64,000 bases of DNA from Sycon ciliatum (Eukaryota > Porifera > Calcarea > Leucosolenida > Sycettidae). A program made the translations under genes and the position numbers. The DNA lies in assembly GCF_964019385.1 (NCBI RefSeq), contig NC_088654.1, positions 10,333,145-10,397,144 on the forward strand, in the 5' to 3' direction. How positions within the stretch are numbered: the first letter of the stretch is position 1; every line of letters starts with the position of its first letter. Below, piece by piece: positions 43,542 to 54,489 of this stretch. Below the pieces are notes generated by a model. It made no database searches. It was not told the origin of the DNA and saw nothing but the letters and a program-made list of their open reading frames with translations.

Positions 43542-44350
43542 TACGAGGTGATTTGGCTTTTTTTAACATTTGGCATTTTTTAACAAATGTGTAAAATTTG
43601 CTTTTCTTCTGGCTGTTTCTCTGCTCCGGATGGCTGTATCGAAACATGGGTGGTGGCAAATGGGAGCCAGTTTATCGTAGATCAACATTGACCAGAAAAT
43701 TTGGTGCATATAATTTAATTCTCCCTGCCACGTTGGTATAACTAGTGGTGGGTGCTTTGCCATTTTGTGTAAAATGTGTAAAATGAGCCCCTGAATGGAC
43801 GAGGAGGGCAGTGAATTGCTTCCGCAGGGCCTTTGGACGACGTCAGGCCGTCTTGCCATCACTAGAGACAGTAATGAAGAACAGTAGGTCACGGAATGCA
43901 CTCTGTGAGAACGAAAACATCGCTGCGATGCTATGCTATCTATCCAATTCCACCGTATAACACAGCCACTAGTTACAAATACAAAACACGGCTTTCGCAG
44001 CATACAATGCAGTTCACTCCTCTGTTGACAGATTAATTTTCATCCACTAGCAATCCTTGAAGTGATATCTATCAACTTCAGAACATTGATGACCGAATAT
44101 CCCAGTTTGTGATGCCATTTTACAAATTTGTTAAAAAATGACACACCAATTATTTGAATCCTGAGAATACTGTGAAAGTAGGACATGATTCAAGACACTT
44201 TCCAAAGTGGGATCATTCCCATTTTTGGACACAACGGGCATGAAGGATAGCACTTCCACTTGCAACAATTCATTTGGACGTAGCTTGTCTAGAAGTGACT
44301 GAAAAAACGTCATTTTACAACCATGTTAAAAAAAGCCAAACCACCTCGTA
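43542..44350. mobile_element. 809-bp TIR element nested in copy B
   Basis: The ends TACGAGGTGATTTGGCTTTT and AAAAGCCAAACCACCTCGTA are inverse with one mismatch. Subterminal inverse repeats are ggcattttttaacaaatgtg and caaatttgttaaaaaatgac. It interrupts sequence that is continuous in copy A at 15125-15128 (gata|tagggc). A 146-codon minus-strand frame at 44003-43563 has no known domain. Confidence 0.8.
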
Positions 44351-44391
44351 TAGGGCATTCCATTGATTGGTGACAGAAAAAACAAAAGAAA

Positions 44392-44807
44392 TTATAGCAA
44401 TAAAAACTGCTTTATGGCAGTTTTCTAAAAAAAGTTATTGTGTTCTAGTCCATGGACCCCGTCTAAAAAGTAAGAAATTAACGAAATGTGATAGCCGAAA
44501 ATTAAAATTTCACACAAAACCTCACAATAATCACACACAGAATGAAAAGCTACATGTAGAAGACCTTTTCCCCTCGTGATCCTCTTTCCTATGCATGCAT
44601 GACTGCATGTTGACAATTGTTGGTGCAGTACAAGTTTAGTGTTGAAAGCAGCATTTCAAGTGTTGTGATTATTGTGAGGTTTTGTGTGAAATTTTAATTT
44701 TCGGCTATCACATTTCGTTAATTTCTTACTTTTTAGACGGGGTCCATGGACTAGAACACAATAACTTTTTTTAGAAAACTGCCATAAAGCAGTTTTTATT
44801 GCTATAA
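44392..44807. mobile_element. Foldback element with 144-bp arms (copy B)
   Basis: Equivalent of 15167-15609 without the palindromic micro-insertion. Confidence 0.9.
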
Positions 44808-45169
44808 TGGCTGGGGTGTGTCCCCAGCAACCGTAGCGATAGTGTTCATCCATGGGGAAATGTAGCAAACGCCTCAATCTTTCAAAATTCGTCCATAAAA
44901 GGCATTTCTGAACGCATTTGTCCATAATATGAATGTTTTGTCCTCATTTTCTTCAAAATATTTGAATTATATGCTAGCTTCATTCCAATATTCCCTTTGT
45001 CGCTCTATATGCCATATATGAACTGTCTCACAAAATATGCGGAAATACGCGCAAGCATATTTGGTCGAAGCCTAGAACGAATGATAATAATAAAAATAAT
45101 AAACAAGAAGTTGACAAAACACATTTAGGCACAAGTGGCAACAACGTTGCCACACTACACAAACGAACA

Positions 45170-45620
45170 TTATTTGAACAAGTTTAGGGTCATAATATTA
45201 TCTTTCTGGACACACAAATTCGGCTTATGAATGCGCTGACAAACAGCTTCCAAAACGTTTAAGTGCAACAGATAACCATGACGAGCACGGCACAAAACAG
45301 AGAAACAGGAATCAGAATAAGTACGGCAACAGTTAGTACTAGAGACCAAATAATTGTATACTGAAAACTTGCTATTACGAAACGTACGCACACAATCTCG
45401 ACTCACGCACACACCCTCACACCCACTGTCACCCTCACTCAGCTCACCTTCTCCCTCACTGCTCGCATAACAACTTGCTTCCCTCATCCACATCGGTTTG
45501 ACTCTCCTCCTCATTTGCATCCTCCTGCGTCTCACCTTCACCCTCAACGCCAGCCGTAGATGCCGTTGCCTTCATGTCAGTCGTCGTCCTCTCCGATTGT
45601 TTCCTGTATAATTCATAGGT
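45170..45620 (-). pseudogene. Penelope-like element, C-terminal fragment
   Basis: The minus-strand frame ends FSVYNYLVSSTNCCRTYSDS, FSVLCRARHGYLLHLNVLEA, QRIHKPNLCVQKDNIMTLNL-FK-stop. It is about 45% like the tail of the frame at 49953-50627. The pattern (SxxxxHLxxxxxC...FSVxCRAR...LxVLEAxxIxxxxPxLCxQK) resembles the end of the GIY-YIG endonuclease region of Penelope-like retroelements. The upstream part is degenerate, and an AAT-rich tail follows at about 45090. Confidence 0.5.
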
Positions 45621-45830
45621 CCGGTTGTCATCTGCTGTACATCTGCGTGGTCTGTCATTTGCTGCTTTGTATTGTGGATTAGTTGCTGTTGTTCTTAGAT
45701 CTTTATTAGTTGCTAGATCTAACAACAACAGCAACAAAAAGTCGAGCCACAGATAGCCCCGACATGGATTCGCTGTGCTCTTCATGATTTCCAACTAAAT
45801 CCATAGATAGCACCCTCAGACTTCGCTCCT

Positions 45831-45858
45831 TCCCCCCCCCCCCCTCCCCCCCCCCCCA
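45831..45858. repeat. Poly-C tract
   Basis: Two C runs separated by a T. Another poly-G tract is at 46613-46626. Confidence 0.95.
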
Positions 45859-46989
45859 CATGAATTCGCTGTGCTCTTCAAGTTTTGAGAGAAATCCACA
45901 GATAGCACGAGCCATGCACTGGAATGTTGCACTGCACTAATGTTGTTAGACTGTGGTACTAGACTGTTTTCACAGCCATTTTTGCTCTCTCGACTGTTTT
46001 CACAGCCATTTTTGCTCGTTTTTCTTCCGGTGCTGTTGAGGTTGCACTCGTAATAATTATTGTGTTTATTTTGCCCATACAAGAGGCTTGGTTGCGTTGA
46101 AAAAAAGACTGGAATGTTGCACCACACATACTTGGGCGTGCTCCCAGAAGTCTCACAGGAGCTCAGGCACGCAGTTTTACCATGCATAGGCTGCGAAATC
46201 TGGAAATTCTCAGATTGCGTGGAACTCCCTGCGCAATCTGCAGTTTGCGCAGGCAATCTGGAATTCTCAGATTGCGCAAATTCTCAGATGGCGCGGAACA
46301 CATCGATCGGCGCTTGTGATCCTGCAGTGCCGCTTATATTTTCCTCATAATCTGCCCGTAATGAGTAGCAGCTGTTATGCACTTGTTCGCTGATGGAGAT
46401 GCGCTGCTTATCCTAGAGGTTTGCGAGCGGGGCGCGAAAGCGTGATACACTCTATTTTGTGTTGTGACGATGCTACGATCCCTGCCACAGCAGTCAGTAT
46501 TTAGACATTGGATAGATTGTGAGTTATGACGCTTCTCCGCGTCCACTACATGCGTCCACTACATGCGACACTAGTGACGTATCCTGATAGTGATAGAGGT
46601 AGGTGTGTGTTTGGGGGGGGGGGGGGTAGGGTGGGGGTGGTGGCAGGCCCTCGCGCCTTGTAAAATGACTAACACCTCTGAGATAACGCTGAGGACTTCA
46701 ACAGAAAAAACTCATGGATCAGGAAATTGTCCATAATTTACGAGAAGCTCGTATTGTGCAGAAGAAGCGGTTGTTGCGACTTCGGCGAGACTTCCTGAGA
46801 ATGGACCTGTACACACCCCATGGATGTCCATGTCTTCATACATGTATATCCAGGCTGGTCACACGGGAAGGGAGATTTCCGGGATGCGGTGGCGTTGCGT
46901 TAAGACTGGGCACTGGTTGATGTGCCTACTACCTGCTCTTGTACCCAACCCTTTAGTCCCGCCCATGCCATGTGTTGCCCTACTGGTGG

Positions 46990-47588
46990 TTTACTTTCCC
47001 CACCATTCTGCACCATGAAGTTCGCGACATTCTTGCCGACTTACTAACTGAGGTTTGCGCAGATGACGCTGTCGAGCCTCGCGCCAGTTGTGAACGCAGC
47101 TTTTAGCTTGCTCCGGTTTCGGGAGAGGTGTTTCTGGCAGCCTCAGCTAATACAGCCAACGATGCTCGCGCTGACATCCGGGCTCGAGGGCGGTGGACCA
47201 GGGCACAGAATGCTTTCCTGGCTGTCCGGGTTTTTCATCCCGATGCTTCGTCCTATGCCACCAGACCTCTCGAGAAACTGTTGGCGGAGCATGAGAGGAA
47301 GGAGAAGCTAAAGTATGCTGAGCGTTTCATCAATGTGGACCGTGGGACATTTAGCCCACTAGTTTTCACAACGGCCGGTTGTTGTGCGCCAGATTTGTCA
47401 AGCGCCTGTGTGGTCTCATTTCAATTGGGGACGCGAAGTTGTATGCCGAGACAATGACATATGTCTGGTGTCGACTCACTTTTGCATTTTTGCGTTCGGC
47501 GATCAGGTGCATCCGCGGGGCCCGATCATCATATCACCGTCCTGTAAATGCTTTGCGAGAGTTGGCAATCTCGGAGGGCCGGCTGTGA
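46990..47588 (+). pseudogene. Retroelement-encoded protein, C-terminal fragment
   Basis: The plus strand reads HHEVRDILADLLTEVCADDA, then NTANDARADIRARGRWTRAQ, VRVFHPDASSYATRPLEKLL and AERFINVDRGTFSPLVFTTAG. After a frame change at about 47380 it reads LTFAFLRSAIRCIRGARSS. This block is common at the end of retroelement proteins in invertebrate genomes (NExDDARADIRARGFW...VRVFHPxA...E..K+..Y..R+...E.GxFTPLVF...LxFxLLRSxxxCIRGxR). Frameshifts show that it is not intact. I cannot name the clade. Confidence 0.6.
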
Positions 47589-47805
47589 GGTTTTTGGAGA
47601 TGATGATGGGTAGGACAGTGCCCTTGTATTTCCTGGCTTTTTCTTTTCTTTTCATTTCCTTTTTTCTTGTTTTTTTTTTCTTGATTTTGATGTTAAAAGT
47701 GGATTATGGACTATTGGGTTTTTCCTCTACCAAATTTTTCTGTTCACACATACAATTGTTTTCATTCTTTTGGTGTCGTGTTCTATTCATTTATTATTTC
47801 TACCA

Positions 47806-48113
47806 CCACACCACGCCGCTGCGCTCTCCGGCCGACCTCGACACATTGCCACAGCACACCATCAGGAACAGGACACTTCAGTTGGTACTCTGCTCCTTCA
47901 GTCAGCAGCTGTTTCGATCTTCAGGATCTCGTCAGTGAAGGTTGATAATGTGGAATAGCTAACGGATAGTGAACTTCACCCTTTTGTTGCAAAAAAGGGA
48001 GGAACTGTCTGAAGGAGCAGAGTAACAACTGAAGTGTCGTTTTGCTGATGGTGTGCTGTGGCAACGTGTCGAGGACGGCCGGAGAGCGCAGCGGTGTAGT
48101 GTGGTGGTTGACA
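47806..48113. mobile_element. Inverted pair of family B repeat arms
   Basis: The left arm (about 47806-47903) and right arm (about 48010-48113) are inverse: ctgaaggagcagagta, gatggtgtgctgtggcaa, gagagcgcagcgg. The left arm joins the decayed hammerhead B3 and the T-rich family B start. The right arm begins close to the hammerhead cleavage position (ctgtctgaagg). Confidence 0.7.
47895..47941 (-). ncRNA. Decayed hammerhead B3
   Basis: Stem I CCTTCA/TGAAGG, CTGACGAG, stem II GATC/GATC and GAAA are intact on the minus strand. The base before the cleavage nucleotide is A instead of U (CTGAC for CTGTC), which breaks the last stem III pair. Confidence 0.8.
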
Positions 48114-48115
48114 AG

Positions 48116-48880
48116 AATCTGGACAAGGCCGAATGCTGCTACTTACCCCTCTTGATCTTGTGTTCTATTCATTCACCATGCCACCGTGAACTGTATTCTG
48201 TTTGCCCGTAAAAAAGGCTTATGTTCCATTCTACCCTTTTCCGTTTATTATGGTAGTTTCACATGTGTAAGCTGCATGTAATTGAGTGTACACATCCTGC
48301 GTCAATATCTTCTGTAAAATCAGCACTTAGCTCCACCTTTTCATCCAAAAGCTGGTGTATTTTTCCAATGATGGGTTACCGTTAAAGACTTTCATCGCCG
48401 CTCACTCAAATCTAGTCCCATTGCAAACAAACTTACATCACTGGAAAGCGAAGCTCATTACCTTTCAAGTACGAGATGTGACTAACAGTCCACCAAGGCA
48501 ACGAGGTATTAACATAATTATTATAATACCGTCACATAGTGCGACAACAAGGCACGAATCTGACTCGGCGCTCTGCTCACTCCCTGTGGAATGAACTCAC
48601 ATTTATTATTTGCCTTATCTCAGAGTCAGAAATGTCTGGACAATGATCAATATAGGGGTCCATACAAGTCGCTGGTCAAGACGCTGGGGTACGTTTTTTA
48701 AACGCGAGCAAAGCATTCATTCTTAATAATAAAATCACATTGAAAGACGCATGAATAATAATAATAATAATAAAACAGGTCGCGTAATGAAGCAGCATAA
48801 CGATAGATGTGCAAAGTCATGATGCCTGGTCCGCTTCTGTCCTGGGTTCACTACCCCGTGCGTTGCAGCCGCGAGCAAAA
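48116..48880. other. No recognisable gene
   Basis: Short frames and a small (AAT)n at about 48753. Nothing supportable. Confidence 0.4.
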
Positions 48881-48885
48881 CCAGC

Positions 48886-49140
48886 TCAGGCTGAGAGTTC
48901 CCTCCATGATTGCTTGTCCAAAGCGCGCATTCTGAGCCCACTCAGATCAGTCATGGTCTTCAGTGGCATGTCTCTGGCAGCTGTGCTTGCCTTGACTGCC
49001 GTGGCCAGGTTCGATTTCGGGCGTCCACGCACACCGGTGACATCTCGACGGAAGTAGTTGTCCATTGCCTGCTGTGGCGGGGCATCTGAGGGCATCCTCA
49101 GAACATGACCCAACATCCGGAAACGGCGGACAGCAACGGT
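48886..49140 (-). pseudogene. Non-LTR retrotransposon ORF2 tail
   Basis: The minus-strand frame reads RRFRMLGHVLRMPSDAPPQQ, GVRGRPKSNLATAVK, ARDMPLKTMTDLSGLRM and WRELSA-stop. This is the classical end of LINE reverse transcriptases (LGHVLRMPxxRxPxxAL...GxRGRPKxTW...W..L.). 5' truncated. Confidence 0.8.
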
Positions 49141-49275
49141 GTGCGAAAGTGGCTGTGTGTGTGCTCTGGCGCATGATCAGCCCAAAAATGATCAAATGCA
49201 ATGGAATACGAAAATTGAACATAGGAGACTCCTGAGTGCAACGAGAGTTAAGAAAAGTGAGCAAGGAAACGCTTC

Positions 49276-49331
49276 TAGGAACACAAACACACACACAAAC
49301 ACGCGCGCGCGTGTGCACACACACACACATG
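49276..49331. repeat. (CA)n/(CG)n microsatellite
   Basis: cacacac, cgcgcgcg and cacacac runs. Confidence 0.9.
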
Positions 49332-49834
49332 GACTGCTATGCTGAGAGAATGCATGTGATGAAAATTGGGGGAAATGCAGAAGAAACAGAGCGCAACTAT
49401 ACCTAATCAGCCCAATACCATAATGTAGCAAAAAGTGTTATACATCCTTGAACTGGACACATCAGCCAATGATGTGCCTAGTATAGCCCTGCAGATGGAA
49501 TTGTTCCAAACGTTATACTGAAGTGCACAGTCCAGCAGAGAACTTTATGAGAACCCAGAACCAAGGGTAAAATGTGACAATACAGCGAGGGACCACCTCA
49601 CCCAATCCTGGGTTTCGGGTTCAGCGGAAGGAACAAGCTTCAATGACAACAAATTAGAATTAGCAGATAACGGAATTATCTTATTACGCGTGCTGTGGCA
49701 CGTGGCCTCTAATTTCCTAAAACTTTGAAATTCTCCGTGAAGTCCAAATTTGAAATTGCAATTATTATTATTATTGCAATGAAAAATATCAATTGTGCAC
49801 TCATAATCATGTATAAACAATTAAAATGAAACAA

Positions 49835-49870
49835 TTCCAGAACGTTTTCGTGTGACCATCATCAGTGGAA
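49835..49870 (-). ncRNA. Hammerhead-like motif in Penelope-like 3' region (left arm)
   Basis: Stem I TTCCA/TGGAA, core CTGATGA, GAAA, short stem III AA/TT and cleavage C are present. Stem II (TGGTCACAC) is poor and lacks the G-C closing pair, so it is probably decayed. The same motif is at 51070-51105 on the plus strand. Confidence 0.45.
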
Positions 49871-49952
49871 CATCGTCACATAGTAAGAATCACTAAAACA
49901 ACCAGTTATATAGCTAGAGTAACATGATAAGAAGCGTGAGAATGCAGCACAG

Positions 49953-50627
49953 CTAGCGGTTATGCATAACGCGTGTAGTGTGAACCTTTGCAGTGTATCT
50001 GAGAATGGTAGCAGTAGATGAATGTGGCAGCTGTGAGTGCGTGTGAACAAAAACTGGTGAGTGTGTATTATTTAAAAGTGTGAGTGCTACAACATTTTCT
50101 TTTTGCTTGCATAGAACAGGGTCACGTGTGCGAATATATACAGCTTCCAACACCTGCAACTGCTTAAAGAAACGCGCGCGACAAATAACACTAAACCAGG
50201 AATCGTCAAACAACTTACGACAATCCGGACTGGACACCAAATGCTTGTAGATGGCAGACTTGCTCTTGTCGATGTCGAACTCCTCCTCGTCCGTATCACT
50301 CTCATCCTCCACTTCCTGCTCCCGCTCACCCTTGCTTTCCTCCTGACCATCCTGTTCATCCCCATCATCATCCTCCATCTCCATCTCCTCATGCCATCGC
50401 TTCTTTCTCCTTGACGTGTTCACTGCTGCGCCCGTACTTTCACCTGCCACTACTGGTTCCGCCTTCTCCATTCTTCTCAGTCGTGTCTCCGCTAGTCTCT
50501 GGCTTCTCCTCAGATTCGTTTTTCCTCCATTTTCATTTCGTTCTCCTGGTGATCTTTCCGTTACCGCCGTCAGGTTTGTTAACGAACGATCGTCCGGTGG
50601 TCTCCCATGCCGTGTTGTTGTCGTCAA
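49953..50627 (-). CDS. Penelope-like element protein, C-terminal part
   Basis: A 224-codon open minus-strand frame. The N-terminal half is basic and acidic low-complexity sequence (LRRSQRLAETRLRR, then Glu/Asp-rich). The C-terminal half reads KSAIYKHLVSSPDCRKLFDD, SWFSVICRARFFKQLQVLEA, YIRTRDPVLCKQKENVVALT, resembling the end of the GIY-YIG region of Penelope-like elements. The right arm carries the same C-terminus on the plus strand, ending in TAA at 50870-50872 (VVALTLFK). In this copy that ending is altered, so the frame runs on to 49953. The reverse transcriptase is absent, so this is a 5'-truncated copy. The family assignment is by pattern and not certain. Confidence 0.5.
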   Translation of the reverse strand: MTTTTRHGRPPDDRSLTNLTAVTERSPGERNENGGKTNLRRSQRLAETRLRRMEKAEPVVAGESTGAAVNTSRRKKRWHEEMEMEDDDGDEQDGQEESKGEREQEVEDESDTDEEEFDIDKSKSAIYKHLVSSPDCRKLFDDSWFSVICRARFFKQLQVLEAVYIRTRDPVLCKQKENVVALTLLNNTHSPVFVHTHSQLPHSSTATILRYTAKVHTTRVMHNR

Positions 50628-51069
50628 GAGTTACACCAGATTCGTGTGTTGAGGAGGAGTTCGACATCGACAAGAGCAAGTCTGCCATCTACAAGCATTT
50701 GGTGTCCAGTCCGGATTGTCGTAAGTTGTTTGACGATTCCTGGTTTAGTGTTATTTGTCGCGCGCGTTTCTTTAAGCAGTTGCAGGTGTTGGAAGCTGTA
50801 TATATTCGCACACGTGACCCTGTTCTATGCAAGCAAAAAGAAAATGTTGTAGCACTCACACTTTTTAAATAATACACACTCACCAGTTTTTGTTCACACG
50901 CACTCACAGCTGCCACATTCATCTACTGCTACCATTCTCAGATACACTGCAAAGGTTCACACTACACGCGTTATGCATAACCGCTAGCTGTGCTGCATTC
51001 TCACGCTTCTTATCATGTTACTCTAGCTATATAACTGGTTGTTTTAGTGATTCTTACTATGTGACGATG

Positions 51070-51105
51070 TTCCACTGATGATGGTCACACGAAAACGTTC
51101 TGGAA
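51070..51105 (+). ncRNA. Hammerhead-like motif in Penelope-like 3' region (right arm)
   Basis: TTCCA (51070-51074), CTGATGA (51075-51081), GAAA (51091-51094), cleavage after C51100, TGGAA (51101-51105). Weak stem II as in the left arm. Confidence 0.45.
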
Positions 51106-51301
51106 TTGTTTCATTTTAATTGTTTATACATGATTATGAGTGCACAATTGATATTTTTCATTGCTATTTTACGACTGTTGTCTCCTCGTCGGTTATTTAA
51201 ATTATTATTATTATTATTATTATTATTATAAGATAACGGAAACAAGTAACTATATGCGCAGTAGAGGAAGAAAATTGAGAGGGCAAATTGGCTAGTATTC
51301 G

Positions 51302-51640
<339 letters not shown>

Positions 51641-51718
51641 AAGAGCGGGACAGAGACATAGGGACAGAAATAGAGATAGAGAAAGAGAGAGGGAGAGTTG
51701 TTATACACTTTATCCGAG

Positions 51719-51868
51719 GGGGTGCAATGTGAGGGCAATGTGAGGGCAATGTGAGGGCAATGTGAGGGCAATGTGAGGGCAATGTGAGGGCAATGTGAGG
51801 GCAATGTGAGGGCAATGTGAGGGCAATGTGAGGGCAATGTGAGGGCAATGTGAGGGCAATGTGAGGGC
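51719..51868. repeat. 11-bp minisatellite, about 13 copies
   Basis: Near-perfect gggcaatgtga units. It ends 16 bp from the EGF gene's stop codon, so it lies in that gene's 3' untranslated or downstream region. Confidence 0.95.
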
Positions 51869-51884
51869 TTTGTGTGCTCAACGT

Positions 51885-52378
51885 CTAGGTGGTCATTTCG
51901 TACCCTGGTTCCTCAAAGCTAGGAGAACTCATGATGGTCTCCAGATGTGGGTTATGTTCATCGCCTTGTGGTATGCCTGTGTTCACATGAATGCCATATG
52001 CCTCGTTCCGCACCAAGCCACATTGCTGGGAAGTGTCACGGTTTACCGCCTGCTGAGAATTGATGTTGGTGCGCCCATGCCGCGGACTCTTTGCACGAGG
52101 AGCAGAGGTGGATCCGATGTTGGCGGTCACTGTCGAAGGTTCAGCTTGAGAATTGCCCAGCCGTGCATGGCTTGGAAACCCAGGCCTGGGGTGAAGGATA
52201 ACCTCCTGCATCTCTTGATCGCGCCCGGCATTTTCTAAGTGCATTATCTTGTCACACTGCTGTTGTTTTCTCACCTTGCTGACCACGAGAAGGTTCGCGA
52301 TGGCACAAGCGAGCAGTATGGTTCCCACGGCTAGCGTGGCGATTTGAACAGCTGCTGTTGTGCTTGTAGTGCTATCAC
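51885..52378 (-). CDS. Multi-EGF membrane protein, last exon (transmembrane and cytoplasmic tail)
   Basis: Acceptor ttctattcag (52388-52379), phase 1, 164 codons to TAG 51885-51887. After a Thr-rich juxtamembrane stretch (GDSTTSTTAAVQ) comes a hydrophobic helix, IATLAVGTILLACAIANLLV, a basic stop-transfer VSKVRKQ, and a cytoplasmic tail of about 125 residues. Tail tyrosines lie in NEAYGIHVN and, at the very C-terminus, EPGYEMTT, contexts that could be phosphorylated and bind SH2 proteins. Phase 1 matches the EGF exons at 57157-63472, the nearest upstream exons found. Extracellular exons in the 4.8-kb gap may be missing. Confidence 0.75.
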
Positions 52379-52740
52379 CTGAATAGAAAGAACGAAGGAA
52401 AGATTGGACTTTCCAAAAAAAGGTCTTCTTCACAACCCCAAGTTTATTTAATGCCATCAGCCTGAAGGCTTAGTTTAAATACGTACATTCTGTATTGCTG
52501 AACCCACAAAATGCGATACAGATTGTAAAGAACCATTAATTTAGAGGTAAAAGAAAAATGCCATTAATTAATGAAAACAGGAAAAGAAGAAGCAGAAAGG
52601 TTATTATACCATGCCAGCCGGCGGTTATTGATTAAGTACATAAAATAGCATTCCCGCATGTCACGTGATTGTCGCCTTAGAGTTGACCAATGACAGATCT
52701 AACAGCACGGGCTGGAAAGCCTGTCTGCTCAAAGGTAATG

Positions 52741-52860
52741 GAACGGACTCCACTGCCTGCCATCAAGTGACGACGGGCAGGAACGGATTCCACTGCCCGT
52801 CGCTACTTGGCGACGGGCATTAACGGATGCGACTGCCCGTCGTCACTTGACGACGGGCAA
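52741..52860. repeat. Three tandem 40-bp units, each a hairpin
   Basis: Units at 52741, 52781 and 52821. Each contains gcccgtcg...cgacgggc (the first imperfect) around acttg/tcaag-type loops. Confidence 0.9.
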
Positions 52861-53810
52861 TAGTGCCAGTAGCCACTGGACTGACTCTCTACTTCATGGT
52901 CTTTCATTGGTTACTTGCAGCGTGTTTCATAAAATACAAGGCACCGGATTGCGCGAAAATAGCGACTAAGTGGAAAACCAACAAGATAAAAAAAGAGCTT
53001 ACTAATAAATAACTAAAGCAGAAGAGCGACTGTTTGCAACCACAACTGTCATCATGGTGCTGAAACATTTGATCTGGAACTGGGAGAAAAGAAACTTCTT
53101 TGCTGAACGATATTGGCAATGTGAATGAGCTCCTCCAAAAAGTTGAGGAAGAGACTGAAACCTTTATTGCGGAGTCGCTCACGAAGGACATCTTGGACGA
53201 GTCGGATGAACCTCAACCAAAGCCCGTAATGCTCAGCAACCTGCAGGAACCGCGCAATTTTCCCAGGTTTCCGATCAAGACCTGGGAAAAATCCGTAGGA
53301 ACAGAACTGTCAGAATGCCCGATTCCCAGTCGACAATGTCAATGGCCACCACGAGAAAAAAGCACTATGGAGTACTACTGAGTACTGTACCAGTAAACAA
53401 TCAGAAAACACAATGCATGGGCACGTGGTGCGCATGTCATGTATCTCTTTGCTTATTTGGCTTGGGTGCATACGGAAACACGTTCCAGTCACTCATACTC
53501 GGTCACCACCGGCACCGCTGTTCATGCAGCTCTTGACGCTATGGCGGCGCGGGCTGGATTCCGCGGTGCTGCCCTCGAACTCATGCAGGAACCTGTACGT
53601 TACACACCTACAAAATAGTATTGCTGGATTAAAATTGCCAAGCACGGCTACAAATCCGCAGAACATGCCGATTTGGAGTAGGGAATAGGCCGATATATGA
53701 AAATGAAGGTGTTAAAAAAAATTACTCTCTGTGGACAGTATAGTGTTGTAAATGTGGGTCAAGAGCACAATGTTGTGTGGTGTAGTGTTCCGAAATTTTT
53801 AAATGTCAGG
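52861..53810. other. Intron-like, no firm exon
   Basis: A plus-strand frame at 53100-53381 (Glu-rich start, ELLQKVEEETETFIAE) has no known domain and lies opposite the gene. Not called. Confidence 0.35.
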
Positions 53811-53813
53811 GTA

Positions 53814-54054
53814 CTGTATAGCAGGACATTTTCGGACGGAATTATTTTCGGACAAAGCCGAATTTCGACCTTTCGTACGGATTTTATTTGCGTACAGTGC
53901 TGCATGCTAAATGCACGTATTCGCAAGCAGTACCCATGTACAGTGTACATAAGTCACATGAACAAATTTTAGTACGGAATTAATTTTAGTACAAAAAGGC
54001 CGTGTACGAAATCGTCCGAAAATATATTCCGTCCGAAAATTTCCTGCTATACAG
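53814..54054. mobile_element. 241-bp TA-target MITE
   Basis: Ends CTGTATAGCAGGACATTTTC and GAAAATTTCCTGCTATACAG, flanked by TA. Inner repeats of ttcggac. Tc1/mariner-like target. Confidence 0.85.
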
Positions 54055-54089
54055 TACTTCGCAGCTTCTACGTTACACTGAGACATTAA

Positions 54090-54204
54090 GGGCACAAAAC
54101 TCACAGGCTACGGAGACATTCAATGACCTGAGACCTAGCTCTGGAGGTGTGAAAGCGAGGTCTTGGGTCATTGAATGCCTCCGTAGGCTGTGAGTTTTGT
54201 GCCC
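54090..54204. repeat. 115-nt near-perfect hairpin
   Basis: Arms of about 45 bp, gggcacaaaactcacag... and ...ctgtgagttttgtgccc, around a loop of about 25 nt. Confidence 0.85.
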
Positions 54205-54489
54205 TGTTATCACACTTTCTGACTGCATATAATCTTGTTAAAGTCGTGAATAGTTGCTTCATAAGTCGTTTCCTCGTGATTCTTTTCATTTTATAATTAT
54301 ACAAGTCGCACTTTTTCATTTTTCATGTTGGAACAATTTTTTTGGAGTTGCAAAAATATTTCTTCCTTGGTTTAACCGTATGCAGTACATGATGCTAATG
54401 ACGCTAGAACACAACACAAAAAATACTTCTTTTGAATATGGTAAAGAAAAAAGGACCAAGAAACAAGAAGTAACGTTATAATGTTCACT

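Larger units (their letters stand above)
41199..44807. repeat. Long dispersed repeat, copy B
   Basis: Homologue of 12850-15609, interrupted by the insertion at 43542-44350 and the 38-bp palindrome at 41345-41382. Frames such as 41801-42142 parallel 13437-13826 and are not recognised. Confidence 0.75.
40964..45074. mobile_element. 4.1-kb TIR element with 8-bp target duplication, carrying repeat copy B
   Basis: The ends TAGGCCTCGACCAAATATGC and GCATATTTGGTCGAAGCCTA are inverse with one mismatch. They are flanked by gcacgaat (40956-40963) and gaacgaat (45075-45082), an 8-bp duplication with one difference. This resembles hAT-type insertion. No transposase is recognisable, and most of the interior is copy B of the 2.7-kb repeat plus a nested element. 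Confidence 0.6.
49776..51164. mobile_element. Inverted pair of Penelope-like element ends (513-bp arms)
   Basis: Left arm 49776-50288 and right arm 50651-51164 are near-identical inverse copies. Each holds the C-terminal coding end, a 3' non-coding stretch and a hammerhead-like motif. The 362-bp middle is single-copy and codes with the left arm. (ATT)n lies at both outer edges. Tail-to-tail or head-to-head partial copies are usual for Penelope-like elements. Confidence 0.75.
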
